Shown: one piece after another, positions 19,345 through 31,200 of the stretch | Position numbering within the stretch: position 1 is the stretch's first letter | How the letters are laid out: each line of letters begins with the position of its first letter | Program-made: the position numbers and the translations under genes | Source of the DNA: Bacteroides fragilis NCTC 9343 | Lineage (GTDB): Bacteria; Bacteroidota; Bacteroidia; Bacteroidales; Bacteroidaceae | Length of the DNA: 64,000 nt | Direction of reading: 5' to 3' | NCBI RefSeq assembly: GCF_000025985.1 | Contig: NC_003228.3 | Span: 1,984,001-2,048,000 of the forward strand | Notes under the pieces: generated by a model | Told to the model about the DNA's origin: nothing | The model's input: only the letters and a program-made list of their open reading frames with translations | Databases searched by the model: none

Positions 19345-20913
19345 ATGAAAAAGATAACATCTATTTTATTATTCTTATCAGCGTTGCTGTATGTTTCATG
19401 TGACGCTTTAGATCTTTCGCCAGAAGATTATTACGGCAGTGGTAACTTTTGGACTAAAGAAGCTCAAGTAGAAGGATATATGAATGGCTTACACAATAAT
19501 TTACGAAGTTCCTATACCATGTTTTATGTACTTGGGGAAGCTCGTGGAGGTACATCTCGTTATGGCACATCTTCGTTGGGTACATCTATGTCTTATAGTG
19601 ATCCTATTAAAAACAATATGTTGACTAAAGACAATACCGGTATTAGTAATTGGTATGATTTATATGGTAGAATTATGCAGGTAAACCATTTTATATCGGA
19701 GGTGTCAAACGGATGTTCCTTTTTAAGTGAAAGTAAAAAAGGATTTTACTTGGGACAGGCATACGGTTTGAGAGCATTGTATTATTTTATGTTATATAAA
19801 ACTTATGGTGGCGTACCTTTGATTACTGATGTCAAAGTGCTTGAAGGAGGAAAGATATCTGCAGATGCCCTTTATACGGAACGTTCTACTCCTGAAACAA
19901 TACTCAAATTTATTAAAAGTGATCTTGAGGCTTCTGAATTAAATTTTGGAAATAATGTTACTATAGATAGAGCAATGTGGACAAAATATGCAACCTTAAT
20001 GTTAAAAGCTGAAGTTTACATGTGGTCAGCAAAAGTGACTACAGGCGATCATCAAGCCACAGGAAATAGTGATTTGGCAATTGCTCAGACAGCTCTCCAG
20101 CCTTTAATCAACCAATTCTCGTTATTAGATAATTTTTCAGAGGTCTTCTCTAAAAAAGCAAATGATGAAATTATTTTTGCCATTCGTTTTAAAGATGGAG
20201 AAGCAACTAATTGGGCCGGTCCTTTTATTTATTATGGTAATATATTCGAAGGGCAACGCTATGGCCGTGATGGCAAATTAATGCAGGATACTTTAGATTT
20301 GAAAGGGACAGTAGGGCAATTCCTTCATGAATATAAGAAGGCACTTTGGGATTCATATGATGATGAAGATATGCGACGCGACGCTACTTTCATGGATCAT
20401 TATGGTAGTGCCCAAAAGGAAGGATTTGGCATTGCTATGAAAAAGGGTATCGGTTCTGTCAATTCTAACAACCAGCGTATATTTGATACAGATATTATTG
20501 TATATCGTTATGCCGATGTACTATTGATGATGGCAGAAATAGAAAATGCCCTTTCAGGAAAATGTGCAAATTACGTTAATGAAGTACGTAAGCGGGCTTA
20601 TGGTAAGAACTGGCATCCACAATTCGCATACACTGATGGAAGTTATGCTGACAATGAGTTAACTATTTTACATGAACGTGATAAAGAATTTGTTTGGGAA
20701 GGTAAACGTTGGTTTGATGTAGTACGTATGCACGATGCAAACGGAAAATCATTAGCTTTTTCAGTAGCAGCTAATTATCCCAACAATGAGACTCCTGATG
20801 AAAGAGTTCCATTAATTAAAGAAAGTGAAGCCCATAAGTTGTTGTGGCCGATAGACGTCAATACATTAAATAATGACCCAAAATTGGAACAAACACCAGG
20901 GTATGATAAGTGA
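19345..20913 (+). CDS. SusD-family nutrient-binding lipoprotein (pair 1)
   Basis: 522 residues with lipoprotein signal MKKITSILLFLSALLYVSC, so exported to the cell surface. SusD features are visible: DALDLSPEDYYGSGNFW at the mature N-terminus, a TPR-like helical first half (GQAYGLRALYYFMLYKTYGGVPL) and the C-terminal motifs ILHERDKEFVWEGKRWFDVVR and LLWPID. It would bind a glycan together with the adjacent SusC, whose gene carries a nonsense codon, so the pair may be non-functional. It is clearly related to the SusD of pair 3. Its position just after the nan operon suggests sialylated glycans, which is inference only. Confidence 0.88.
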   Translation: MKKITSILLFLSALLYVSCDALDLSPEDYYGSGNFWTKEAQVEGYMNGLHNNLRSSYTMFYVLGEARGGTSRYGTSSLGTSMSYSDPIKNNMLTKDNTGISNWYDLYGRIMQVNHFISEVSNGCSFLSESKKGFYLGQAYGLRALYYFMLYKTYGGVPLITDVKVLEGGKISADALYTERSTPETILKFIKSDLEASELNFGNNVTIDRAMWTKYATLMLKAEVYMWSAKVTTGDHQATGNSDLAIAQTALQPLINQFSLLDNFSEVFSKKANDEIIFAIRFKDGEATNWAGPFIYYGNIFEGQRYGRDGKLMQDTLDLKGTVGQFLHEYKKALWDSYDDEDMRRDATFMDHYGSAQKEGFGIAMKKGIGSVNSNNQRIFDTDIIVYRYADVLLMMAEIENALSGKCANYVNEVRKRAYGKNWHPQFAYTDGSYADNELTILHERDKEFVWEGKRWFDVVRMHDANGKSLAFSVAANYPNNETPDERVPLIKESEAHKLLWPIDVNTLNNDPKLEQTPGYDK

Positions 20914-20960
20914 GAAATTGAAGACATCACTTAGAAATATTCTTTAAATACCATCAATAT

Positions 20961-20992
20961 AAGCCAACTGACAATAAATCAGTTGGCTTTTT
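20961..20992 (+). terminator. Rho-independent terminator after SusC/SusD pair 1
   Basis: AAGCCAACTGA pairs with TCAGTTGGCTT around a CAATAAA loop and is followed by TTTTA. It lies about 50 bp after the susD stop. Confidence 0.8.
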
Positions 20993-21230
20993 ATTGTTAA
21001 TCTATTCTCCTGCTGAAAGCAGAGCACACACATTTTATAGACTTTAGGAAATTATTCTGATAATATTATTAGGGTATTTTCAACTCTATATACCTTAAAA
21101 GTAATTAAAAACACTTATTATAAAGAGGAGGCTATTTATTCTTTTCAAGTCACATACGAAACTTCTTCTTAAGATTGGAAACAGTCTATTTGTGTTTATA
21201 AATTCAATTACTTTTTCACAATATCGGCCA

Positions 21231-21609
21231 TATACTAACTACGGTTGGCCATATAATTCTACTTTCGATATTACTTTATAGCTTTATAGCTGAAGATTGT
21301 ATAATAATGTTAAATACATTATTGTGATTATTGCTATACTTGCTTCTTTCCTTGTCTTTCTTTTTCGCACTCGATCAAGAAAAGCATTTTTATTATTTCA
21401 TGGAATGGATTTATACCTTTTTCCTTTTTCATGGAGTATTTCTTTATTATTTTATACTGTTATGATACCATCGCTTTTTAGCTGAAATAAGTATTGAAAT
21501 CTTCATTTGTTTTTGATTTTTACAGATTCAATCTATTGATTATAAATGCGTTATGCGATAATTTTATTACGTATTTTTTCTCCATTTTCGCCTACCGTCC
21601 CGATAGAAC
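21231..21609 (+). repeat. 379-bp inverted repeat, left copy (upstream of susC 2)
   Basis: Nearly identical in inverse orientation to 31609-31987, ending at the motif GTCCCGATAGAAC (21597-21609). Conserved over the whole length with scattered substitutions and no length change. A 62-codon ORF present in both copies (21297-21485 and 31733-31921) is part of the repeat and not considered a gene. The two copies bracket the convergent pairs 2 and 3. Confidence 0.85.
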
Positions 21610-21660
21610 TTAGTAAAAACAATTATAATTTTCTTTATTATTAACTAAAAAGCAATACTT

Positions 21661-24600
21661 ATGAAGAAAACCATCTTCTTGATTTTGTGCATTTTATGTT
21701 CTCTTGGGGCCATGGCGCAAAAGAAATCTATCACGGGTGTGATTACAGATGGTGCCGGTGAGTCAATCATTGGTGCAAGTGTCGTTGAAGTTGGTACAAC
21801 TAATGGTACCATAACTGACTTTGACGGCAAGTTCTCTTTAACGATAGCTACTGGTGCTAAATTTACAGTTAGCTATATTGGGTATAAATCTCAGACGATT
21901 ACTGTTGGTGCTGAAAATACCTATAATATAGTACTGAAGGAAGACACAGAAGTGTTGGATGAAGTAGTGATAACAGGATATGGAGGTTCACAAAAGCGTG
22001 CTACTTTGACTACTGCTATCTCTAAATTGGATAACTCGGTACTTAAAAATGCGGCTTTCAGCAACGCAGGACAATCCTTGCAAGGCTCTGTAACAGGACT
22101 CCGTGTTGTTAACAAAACAGGTCAACCCGGTAGTGAACCGGATATTACATTACGTGGTGGTGCCACTATTACAGGTGATAATAGTAAAGCACTTATCGTA
22201 GTTGATGGTATTGTCCGCAATAGCATGAGCGATATCAATCCTTCCGATATTGAGTCGATTCAAGTCCTTAAAGATGCTGCTTCAACCGCTATTTATGGAG
22301 CGCGTGCCAATGGCGGTGTTATTTTGGTTGAGACTAAAAGTGGTAAAGAAGGTAAAGCATCTGTTAACTATAAATTCAAAATGGGTGTGAATTTCGCTCG
22401 TAAAGGTTATGACTTTTGCGATGCGCACGACTACATCTACTACAATCGTTTAGGTTACAAAAGAACCGGACGTACCAATGTAGATACACAAATGGGATAT
22501 GGTATTGGTAACAATCTATTTGACATCCGTTATTTGACAGATGAAAACGCTAACTTAAAGAATGAAGGTTGGGCTTCTATGGCAGACCCATTTTATGATG
22601 GAAAAACAATTCTATATAAAGACTACTCAGGTGAGTTGGATGATGTTGTTTTCAATAATAGCGCTTTGACACAAGACCATTATGTAAACATTACAGGCGG
22701 TAACGATAAAGGAACCTTCTCTGCCAGCCTAGGCTATTACAAAGAAGATGGTCAGATTAGAGGTACCGGATACGAACGTTTCAATGGAGCATTGAACGGT
22801 TCGTATAAAGTATTCCCTTTTTTGACGGTAAAGGCAAATGCGACTTACTCTTGGTCAACTCAACCGGAACTCTGGATCGGTCAATATGAATTTTTCTACC
22901 GTACACGCTCTCAACGTCCGACATGGAATCCTTGGAATGAAGATGGAACTCCGGCCTCCGGTTTCGGTACAGGAGACGGTAATCCCGATTATTACAGAGA
23001 TAAGTTGACGAGCGAGAACAGCACTAATAAATCAACCTACAGTGTTGGATTTGCCCTTGACATTTTACCTAAAAAATTAGTGTTAAATGGCAATGCTTCA
23101 CTTTATCGTTATGACTGGCAGAGAGAGAAGTTTAATAAATCTTATCAAGCTCAATCTTCCGCAACTCCTGACAATACACGCCAGGCTGAGGCTTATGTTC
23201 AGAAATACAATCAAATTCAGTTGAACGGAACACTGACATACACAGATACTTTTGCAGAAAAGCATAATCTGGAAGCAATGTTAGGAACCGAATATTTCAC
23301 TTATGATCAGTTCGATTTTGAAGCTAAAACTCAAAATTCTCCGACTGATGATATTCCTACCTTAAACGCAGGCTCTACAAGAACTTATACTTCAACAACC
23401 AAAACAGCATATCGTATTCTTTCCGGATTCGGACGTATTAACTATAACTACGATATGAGATATTTAATTTCGTTTGTTGCTCGTTATGACGGTATTTCGA
23501 AACTGAAAGATAATCGTTGGGGATTCTTCCCGGGTGTGTCTGTCGGTTGGAATATTATGGAAGAAAGATTCTGGAAAGACTCTAAGATATCAGGAGTTAT
23601 TTCTAACTTGAAACCCCGTTTGAGCTATGGTGTCAATGGAAATGTGAATGGAATCGGAAATTTTGATGTATATGGTGCATATTCACAAGTAGGCGCAAAA
23701 ACATACGGAGGTTCAACCGCATTCTACAATTCAGGTTTGGTAAACACTGGATTACGTTGGGAACAAAGTCAGTCATTTGAAGCAGGACTTGACATCGGAT
23801 TCTTAAATAATCGTTTGAGCTTTATCTTCGACTATTATAACCGTACTACAAAGGATTTGTTAACCAAACAAGCTCTTCCGGGATATACCGGTTTCACGGA
23901 AATCATGACCAATATGGGAACTCTGCGTAATTATGGTTTTGAAATGGAAGTCAGAGCTAATATTCTGAATAATCCGAAAGGGTTAACATGGGATGTAACA
24001 GCCAACTTGTCTTCTGTTGCAAACAAGATCGTAAAATTGCCCTACAATGGTAACCCCAATAATCGTGTTGGTGGTTATGAAGTAGCAACCGGACGTAAAA
24101 AAGCCGATGGAACAGATGAAACCAAATGGATCGCCGGTCGTCAGGAAGGTGGTAAACTGGGAGAACTAGTTGCCTATAAACAAAACCACATATTCAAAGA
24201 TTGGGATGATGTGAAAAAATATGCCAATAATCGTATCGATGAGGTAGCCAACTTATATGGTCCGGGACTTGCAGCCCAATATGCCGGAAAAGAGGGATGG
24301 CAACCTATCGAACCGGGTGATGTTTGCTGGGAAGACATTAATGGCGATGGTGTTATTAATGGATACGACCGTCAAGTAGTAGGAAATATATTCCCAAAAG
24401 TTACCGGTGGATTCTCTACTACATTGGGTTATAAAAACCTCTCCTTATATGCCCGTTTCGATTATGCTTTAGGACATACGATTTATAATGACCTTGCAGC
24501 ACGTTCATTGGGGCAATATCAAGGTTCGTTCAACATCATTAAAGAAGTTAAAAAAACATGGAGTGAAACAAATACCGATACTGATCTGCCTGCATTCTAT

Positions 24601-24930
24601 TATGCCGACCAGTTAAGTAAGAAGAATATAACACGTTCAAATAATGGTCTTACGGCTATTGACAATAACAGTTCACGTTTCTATGAAAAAGGTGACTATT
24701 TGGCCCTTCGTGAACTGACATTGAACTATAATCTGCCTAAAACATGGATTAGTAAAGTAGGCATGACAGATGCCTCAGTTTATGTAACAGGTCAGAATCT
24801 ATTCTATATCACCGGATACACAGGCGTTTCACCTGAACCGGCTGTAGATACGACTTATGGCCGTGGAATAGATAACGGCCGTTATCCTACTCCGAGAACA
24901 GTTTTATTCGGTTTGTCAGTGACATTCTAA
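21661..24930 (+). CDS. SusC/RagA-type TonB-dependent outer-membrane transporter (pair 2)
   Basis: 1,089 residues, intact. The signal peptide (MKKTIFLILCILCSLGAMAQ) is identical to those of the other two susC genes. Then come the carboxypeptidase-regulatory-like domain (SITGVITDGAGESIIGASV), the TonB box region (DEVVITGYGGSQ), the plug (DINPSDIESIQVLKDAASTAIYGARANGGVILV) and a long beta-barrel ending in aromatic TF. The barrel is clearly more diverged than that of susC 1 and susC 3, so the ligand probably differs. The gene follows the left inverted repeat by 51 bp, and susD 2 begins 27 bp downstream. Confidence 0.9.
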   Translation: MKKTIFLILCILCSLGAMAQKKSITGVITDGAGESIIGASVVEVGTTNGTITDFDGKFSLTIATGAKFTVSYIGYKSQTITVGAENTYNIVLKEDTEVLDEVVITGYGGSQKRATLTTAISKLDNSVLKNAAFSNAGQSLQGSVTGLRVVNKTGQPGSEPDITLRGGATITGDNSKALIVVDGIVRNSMSDINPSDIESIQVLKDAASTAIYGARANGGVILVETKSGKEGKASVNYKFKMGVNFARKGYDFCDAHDYIYYNRLGYKRTGRTNVDTQMGYGIGNNLFDIRYLTDENANLKNEGWASMADPFYDGKTILYKDYSGELDDVVFNNSALTQDHYVNITGGNDKGTFSASLGYYKEDGQIRGTGYERFNGALNGSYKVFPFLTVKANATYSWSTQPELWIGQYEFFYRTRSQRPTWNPWNEDGTPASGFGTGDGNPDYYRDKLTSENSTNKSTYSVGFALDILPKKLVLNGNASLYRYDWQREKFNKSYQAQSSATPDNTRQAEAYVQKYNQIQLNGTLTYTDTFAEKHNLEAMLGTEYFTYDQFDFEAKTQNSPTDDIPTLNAGSTRTYTSTTKTAYRILSGFGRINYNYDMRYLISFVARYDGISKLKDNRWGFFPGVSVGWNIMEERFWKDSKISGVISNLKPRLSYGVNGNVNGIGNFDVYGAYSQVGAKTYGGSTAFYNSGLVNTGLRWEQSQSFEAGLDIGFLNNRLSFIFDYYNRTTKDLLTKQALPGYTGFTEIMTNMGTLRNYGFEMEVRANILNNPKGLTWDVTANLSSVANKIVKLPYNGNPNNRVGGYEVATGRKKADGTDETKWIAGRQEGGKLGELVAYKQNHIFKDWDDVKKYANNRIDEVANLYGPGLAAQYAGKEGWQPIEPGDVCWEDINGDGVINGYDRQVVGNIFPKVTGGFSTTLGYKNLSLYARFDYALGHTIYNDLAARSLGQYQGSFNIIKEVKKTWSETNTDTDLPAFYYADQLSKKNITRSNNGLTAIDNNSSRFYEKGDYLALRELTLNYNLPKTWISKVGMTDASVYVTGQNLFYITGYTGVSPEPAVDTTYGRGIDNGRYPTPRTVLFGLSVTF

Positions 24931-24957
24931 TTATATATGACTAATACAAATAGCATT

Positions 24958-26529
24958 ATGAAGAAAATATTTACATATATGTTAGCAGGGCTTTCTCTCC
25001 TGCTGTTTTCAAGATGTGATGCGCTGGATATTGATCCTACCAGTTCTATTGCAGATAGTAATTACTGGAAGACAGAGGCCCAGTTCAGCACTTTTAATGT
25101 GGGGTTGCACGCATTGCTTAGAGAATGCAGCTTTAACTTTTTCTTGTTAGGTGAGCCTCGTGCAGATATTTACGGAGATGTTCCTTTCGGAGGAGAAGCA
25201 ACTCAAGGTATGGAGCGTCTGCCTTTCAATACAATCAATAAAGAGAATACAGGAATAAGCAACTTCGCAGGAATGTACAAAGTGATCAATCAGATCAATC
25301 TGATGATAGCCAAAACAAAGGAAACGACAGTACTCTCCGAAGCTGGTAAAAACTATTACTTAGGCGAAGCTTATGGAATGCGTGCTTATCTTTATTTCCA
25401 TTTGCTACGCTCTTGGGGAGATGTTATCCTCTATCTTGACTATACGAATGGGGCTTCTTTGGATTTAAGCAATCTATCGAAAGCAGCTTCTCCTGCGGAG
25501 GAGGTGATGAAACAAATCAAAGAAGACATTACAGCGTCCGAAAAAGGATTTGGCAGCGATTATTCTTTCAAATATGGCAGATATTACTGGTCGATGGCTG
25601 CTACACAGATGTTAAAAGGTGAGGTTTATTTATGGAGTGGTCGCCAAATGGGTGGCGGTACAGCCGACTATACTACAGCCAAAACTGCTTTGCAATCAAT
25701 CGTCAGCAATGCAAATGTTAGTTTGCAAGATGATTTCTCAAAAGTATTTGCTTATAACAATAAAGACAACTCTGAAATCATTTTCTCAATACGCAACGCT
25801 AAAGACGAGTATAATATGTGGGACGATAGATTCAGACAGAACCTAGTGCCCCAACAAGCATATATGACCTCTACTTATTGCAATAAAGAGGGAGTGTCAT
25901 TTAAAGATTTGCCCGAAGGACAATTGAACGGTTTGATTCGTCTACAGATAAGATATGATTTGTACAATAAAGCATTCCGCGATGGAGACACCCGTAAAGA
26001 TGCTTCTATGACGGCAGTCTACCAGAAACAGCAGGATGGTACAGTTAAATATATTGCTCCATTTTGTAATAAATACCAGGGAGTTCTACTTGATGGAGCT
26101 TCACAACGTAGCTTCTTGAATGATTATCCAATCTACCGATATGCCGACTGCCTGTTATTGCTTGCTGAGGCTAAAGCATTGTTGGGTGAGGATCCGACTG
26201 CCGAAATTAATCAGGTCCGTGAACGTGCTTATGGAAAAGAATTCTTTGAAGCCAACAAAGCTACATTGGCTTATCCCAATGATAAAGGAGACTTCTATAC
26301 AGATAATAAATATATGTCCGGCGACGAAGATCCTTTGGAAGCTATTTTGAAAGAACGTATGCGTGAGTTTATGTTTGAGGGAAAACGTTGGTATGACTTA
26401 AGATTGCTCGGTGCAGACTATGTGACTAAACGTACTTCAGCCGTTGCTACCCGCTTATTATGGCCGATCAACGAAAGTGTATTGACAGATAATCCGGCAT
26501 TAAAACAAACTCCGGGATATCAGAATTGA
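24958..26529 (+). CDS. SusD-family nutrient-binding lipoprotein (pair 2)
   Basis: 523 residues from the ATG at 24958, which places MKKIFTYMLAGLSLLLFSRC directly at the lipoprotein signal. An ATG 21 bp earlier would add seven residues before the signal and is less likely. The SusD build is visible: DALDIDPTSSIADSNYW, the helical core (LGEAYGMRAYLYFHLLRSWGDV), and the C-terminal ILKERMREFMFEGKRWYDLR and LLWPIN motifs ending in LKQTPGYQN. It is the surface ligand-binding partner of the upstream SusC. Confidence 0.88.
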   Translation: MKKIFTYMLAGLSLLLFSRCDALDIDPTSSIADSNYWKTEAQFSTFNVGLHALLRECSFNFFLLGEPRADIYGDVPFGGEATQGMERLPFNTINKENTGISNFAGMYKVINQINLMIAKTKETTVLSEAGKNYYLGEAYGMRAYLYFHLLRSWGDVILYLDYTNGASLDLSNLSKAASPAEEVMKQIKEDITASEKGFGSDYSFKYGRYYWSMAATQMLKGEVYLWSGRQMGGGTADYTTAKTALQSIVSNANVSLQDDFSKVFAYNNKDNSEIIFSIRNAKDEYNMWDDRFRQNLVPQQAYMTSTYCNKEGVSFKDLPEGQLNGLIRLQIRYDLYNKAFRDGDTRKDASMTAVYQKQQDGTVKYIAPFCNKYQGVLLDGASQRSFLNDYPIYRYADCLLLLAEAKALLGEDPTAEINQVRERAYGKEFFEANKATLAYPNDKGDFYTDNKYMSGDEDPLEAILKERMREFMFEGKRWYDLRLLGADYVTKRTSAVATRLLWPINESVLTDNPALKQTPGYQN

Positions 26530-26566
26530 TTATCAAGCATATCAACTTTCAGATATGACTGAAAAA

Positions 26567-26600
26567 AGAAGCTGCCTCCAAGAGTATTGGGGCAGCTTCT
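26567..26600 (-). terminator. Terminator between convergent pairs 2 and 3
   Basis: AGAAGCTGCC pairs with GGCAGCTTCT around a 14-nt loop. The T-run lies on the minus strand side (AAAAAA at 26562-26567 in + sense), so it best terminates susD 3; it could also slow transcription coming from pair 2. Confidence 0.7.
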
Positions 26601-26642
26601 ACATGTAATAAATAATCGTATTTAAAACCTATTGACTAAGTT

Positions 26643-28205
26643 TTATTTTTCATATCCGGGGGTCTGTTTCAGCAAGGGGTTGACACTCATGACATTTACA
26701 TCAATAGGCCATAACAGCTTGTATTCTTCACTCGGATCCAAAATCGATTTGTCTGCCGGATAATTAGCCGTAGCAGAAAATGCCAGAGACTTACCGTTGG
26801 CATCATGCATACGAACCACATCAAACCAACGTTTACCTTCCCAAACAAACTCTTTATCGCGTTCATGGAGAATGGCTAATTCGTTTTCCGCATAATTTCC
26901 TTCAGTATATTTATTAGCTTCATAATCGGAGCCATATGCACGTTTACGTACTTCGTTGATATAGCCGGCACATGGATTTCCAAGACCATTTTCGACTTCA
27001 GCCATCATTAACAGAGCATCAGCATAACGATAGACAATGAAATCGGTATCGTAAATACGGTTATTATTTGAATTGATAGAACCGATAGCTTTCTGCATGA
27101 CGCAGCCAAAACCTTCCTTGTTCTTTTTAGTATAATACTCTAAGAATGTCGCATCACGGCGAGTATCTTTTTCATCGTAACTTTTCCAGAAATCTTCTGT
27201 GTATTCATGGCGGAAAACGCCGCCTGTACCTTTCAGATTTAATGTATCTGTTTCGATTTTCTTGTCATCGCGACCGTAAACCTGTCCAATGAACACCGCA
27301 TCCTGATAAAGAAACATACCTCCCCAATTGGTTGCCTCACCATCTGCAAAATGTAAAGTGAAAATAACCTCAGCATTGTTTCTATTGGAAGTACTGAACA
27401 CATCACTAAACTTATTCAATAGCTGGAATTTACCAATTATCCCATTTAAGGCGTTTTTGGCGATCTCCAAATCAGATTTTCCGGAAGCAGTATAACCATT
27501 AATGGAAACTTTTGCAGCCCACATATAGATTTCGGCTTTTAACATTAAGGTTGCAGCTTTGGACCACATTGTTTTATCATGCTTGTTATTTATTTCCGTT
27601 GTGCCAAAATAACTTTCTGATTTTCCGATATCTTCTTTTATGAAAGATAAAGTAGCTTCCGGGGTAGCACGTTCAACGTAGAATTTGTCTGCGGTAACTT
27701 TACCATCCAACAACTCCACAGTTGTGACTATAGGTACACCACCATAAGTTTTATAAAGCATAAAATAATAAAGTGCCCTTAAACCGTATGCCTGTCCTAA
27801 GTAGGTTTTTCTATCTGCTTCACTTAGGAAAGCACACTCATTTTCAACTTTTTGAATAAAGTGATTTACTTGCATAATAGGACTGTATAGTCCAAACCAG
27901 TTAGTGAATCCCGGATTATCTTGACTTAAGGTATTGGTACGCAGTATAGCGTAGTCCAAACTCGTATTTTGAGAAGAGCTGCCAACGCGTTGTGTACCAC
28001 CACGCAGTTCTCCCAAGCAATAAAACATGTCATAGTTTCCTCTCAATTGAGAATGCATTCCGTACATGAATCCTTCTACCTGGGCTTCATTATTCCAGTA
28101 ATTACCACTTCCGAAATAATCTTCGGGAGCAAGGTCCAACGCATCACATGACGTATAAAGAACAGATGATACAAATAAGGAAATGATATATATTATTTTT
28201 TTCAT
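26643..28205 (-). CDS. SusD-family nutrient-binding lipoprotein (pair 3)
   Basis: 520 residues with lipoprotein signal MKKIIYIISLFVSSVLYTSC followed by DALDLAPEDYFGSGNYW. It is closely related to SusD of pair 1 (shared QVEGFM/QVEGYM, GQAYGLRALYYFMLYKTYGGVP, ILHERDKEFVWEGKRWFDVVRMHDANGKSLAFS) and ends LKQTPGYEK. It is transcribed leftwards behind its susC with a 17-bp spacer. Pairs 1 and 3 thus look like duplicates of one another, and pair 2 is the outsider. Confidence 0.88.
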   Translation of the reverse strand: MKKIIYIISLFVSSVLYTSCDALDLAPEDYFGSGNYWNNEAQVEGFMYGMHSQLRGNYDMFYCLGELRGGTQRVGSSSQNTSLDYAILRTNTLSQDNPGFTNWFGLYSPIMQVNHFIQKVENECAFLSEADRKTYLGQAYGLRALYYFMLYKTYGGVPIVTTVELLDGKVTADKFYVERATPEATLSFIKEDIGKSESYFGTTEINNKHDKTMWSKAATLMLKAEIYMWAAKVSINGYTASGKSDLEIAKNALNGIIGKFQLLNKFSDVFSTSNRNNAEVIFTLHFADGEATNWGGMFLYQDAVFIGQVYGRDDKKIETDTLNLKGTGGVFRHEYTEDFWKSYDEKDTRRDATFLEYYTKKNKEGFGCVMQKAIGSINSNNNRIYDTDFIVYRYADALLMMAEVENGLGNPCAGYINEVRKRAYGSDYEANKYTEGNYAENELAILHERDKEFVWEGKRWFDVVRMHDANGKSLAFSATANYPADKSILDPSEEYKLLWPIDVNVMSVNPLLKQTPGYEK

Positions 28206-28222
28206 AATTTATATTTTTATAT

Positions 28223-31200
28223 TTAGAAAGAAACATTAATACCAAAAATCACTGTGCGAGGCAATGGATATCCTCCATTATTATCAGCTTTTTCGGGTGA
28301 GAATAAGTGCTTTGCTTCTGTCAAATAACCTAAATTCTGACCTGTTATTGAAAGTTCTACATTAGATAACTTAGCTTTCTGAACCAATATTGAAGGCAAT
28401 TTATATGACAGTGATAATTCGCGTAATGCTATATAGTTTCCATTATAGGCAAACATGGATGAACTACGGCAATAATTACGTTTACCCAATTGATCGGCCC
28501 ATACATAAGTCGGATATTTAGCATTCGGATTTTCCGGAGTCCATGTGTTTTTGGTCTCCTCAATAGTATTGTATGTACCTTGAGCACATGACATGATCCA
28601 CATCGTTTTCCAGTCTACAGCAGTGAATCCCAAAGCATAGTCGAAACGTGCCGACAAGGTAAGGTCCTTCCAACTTACAGTTGTATTGATACCACCGGTC
28701 CATTTAGGAACAGTATTTCCAACCTTTACCATGTCATAATTGTCAATGACTCCATCGTTATTAACATCTTTCCATTTTACGTCACCCGGCTGAATGGGAA
28801 GAGCATTCGACTTCTGAGAATCTGTCAGTTTATTGTAACCTTCAGCGCCACCATACAGAGGACGGCCGCTAGAACCATTGTTACCTGTTGTCAAATCAAT
28901 CAGATTAGCGGGTATTTCATCTTGAGATTTGTACAGTCCTTCTGCAACAAACATGTAGAGATCACCCGGACGTTGGCCCTCCTGGTATCCTCCGACCCAT
29001 TTCTTTTCATCTCCGTTTCCTGTATAAACTTGATAAGCACTCTGACGATTTCTTTCAAGTCCGTTATCCGGCAAAGAAACAACCTTGTTTTTGTTCAAAG
29101 CACCATTCCAGTTTAAATTCCATTTCCAGTCCTTAGCATCAATAATCCGGAAACCTAATTCAAACTCAAAACCTTGATTCTGGAACTCACCATTGTTTGA
29201 AGTAACCGAACTTACACCTGAAGTGGAAGGAACTGTGATATTAGCATATTTATCACTGGTCAGACGATTGTAATAAGTTAAATTGGCATTGATTCGATTT
29301 TCTAAGAAGCCCATATCCAAACCTACTTCAAAAGTTCTCGATTTTTCCCACATCAAATAGGGATTAGGAATGTTACTCAATAAGAAACCGGTTGAACCAT
29401 TATAACGATTACTTCCATAAGCACCTTGCACTGTATAGTTACCAACAAAGTTCTTGTTTACATTACCATTTAAACCAAAGCTGGCGCGTAATTTACCAAA
29501 TGAAAGAATAGATGCTGTATTCTTCATAAATTCTTCTTTACTGAATACCCAACCGGCTGATACCCCCGGGAACACTCCCCAGCGGTTCTCTTCGGCCAGT
29601 TTTGAATATCCGTCACGTCTCAAAACCAAAGAAAGTAGGTACTTGGATTGGTAGTCATAATTAACGCGTCCAAAGAATGACATAATGCGTTGACGAGAAT
29701 GTGAAGAGTCTATGGAACGCTTACCTTCCTCTTTGGAAGTGTATTCCAAATCCATAAAGTCATCAGTGGGAGCCCCGGAACCAGAAGCGCTAAATCCTTT
29801 ACTGTATGAATCATAGTACTCAAAACCAACCATTGCATCCAAGAAGTTATCTTTGTTGATCTGATAATTATAGTTCAACACTGCATTATATGTTTGGTCA
29901 AGAGTGCGTGCGTATGAAGCAGAAGTAGAATGAGATGTAATCAAATTACCGGGAGAACTCAAATAATCTTTATTGAAAGCTTCTGTTTTTTCTTCAGAAT
30001 AATACCAAATAGCCCCTAATTTCAATGATAGACCTTTCATGAAATCGATTGTGAAAGACTGATTCATTGTAAACTTATCCGTATTATTATCACGGACAAA
30101 CTGCTTGAAATTGTATTGCTGATTACCATCACCGGAGTTCGGGCCTAACAACATATCACCATCTGCATTGTAGCCTCGGAACGTAGGAGGTAATGAAAGA
30201 CAGCGTGAGAAATAGTTTGCTTCAGCTGTTTGTGATGCAGGAAGTCCATTCCAAGTCGCATCCGCAAAATTGAAACTTGAATTAGAAGTCAACCATTCTT
30301 TAAGTTTATAATCTGCGTTAAAAGTAAAGGTGATTCGTTGGTACCAGTTTCCCACTGCCGTACCTTCACTTTTATTGTAACCTAAACCTGCATAATAGTT
30401 ACCTTTATCATTACCACCACTGACACTCAAGTTATAATCTTGAGAGAATGATGGGGTATTGATATTGAAGTCGGCAATATTGGTGTTTTTATAGATAATT
30501 TTATCACCATATATCGGATCTATCATGGTTTGCCATCCCTGATCAAGCAGGAATGATAAATTATCCGAATATAGCATCGGACTCCATATAGCGGAGCTTG
30601 TCTTATTTCCGTCTAATGGCGTTACACCATCTTTGTCAAAATACAGGTTACCTGTTCCGTAAGGAGTTGCAGTCGTTAGTCCACTTAAAGAAGACCATCC
30701 TTTTATGCCGGCACCGTCCGGATGTTTCATATCTCCAACGTAAGCATTCATATAACCTGTACGCATCCAATAAAGATAATCGCCGGCATTCATAAAGTTA
30801 TAGGAATCTTTGAAATAGTTTAAACCAAACTTAGCTTTCAGATTTACCTCTGCTCTGCCAGATTTACCACGTTTGGTTGTTACAAGTACTACACCGTCAT
30901 TTGCACGTGCACCGTAGATAGCTGTTGCACCGGCATCTTTCAAAACTTCCATAGATTCAATGTCATCAGGATTAATATCGCTTAAAGAAGAACGTACCTG
31001 ACCATCAATTAAAATAAGTGGAGAACCAGAACCATCAAAGTTTGTACCACCACGAAGTACTAAGGTTGGAGCACTACCCGGATTACCGGAAGTTTGGCTT
31101 ACTGACAAACCCGCTACAGCACCCGAAAGAGCTTGAGCCGGATTAGTAAACATACCTTGTTTCAAGGTCTCTTCTTTTACTTTAGCGATAGAGTTTGTCA

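Noticed and set aside
21297..21485. 62-residue hydrophobic ORF, mirrored at 31733-31921
   Set aside because: Conserved only because both copies lie in the 379-bp inverted repeat. It lies upstream of susC with no promoter or family support.
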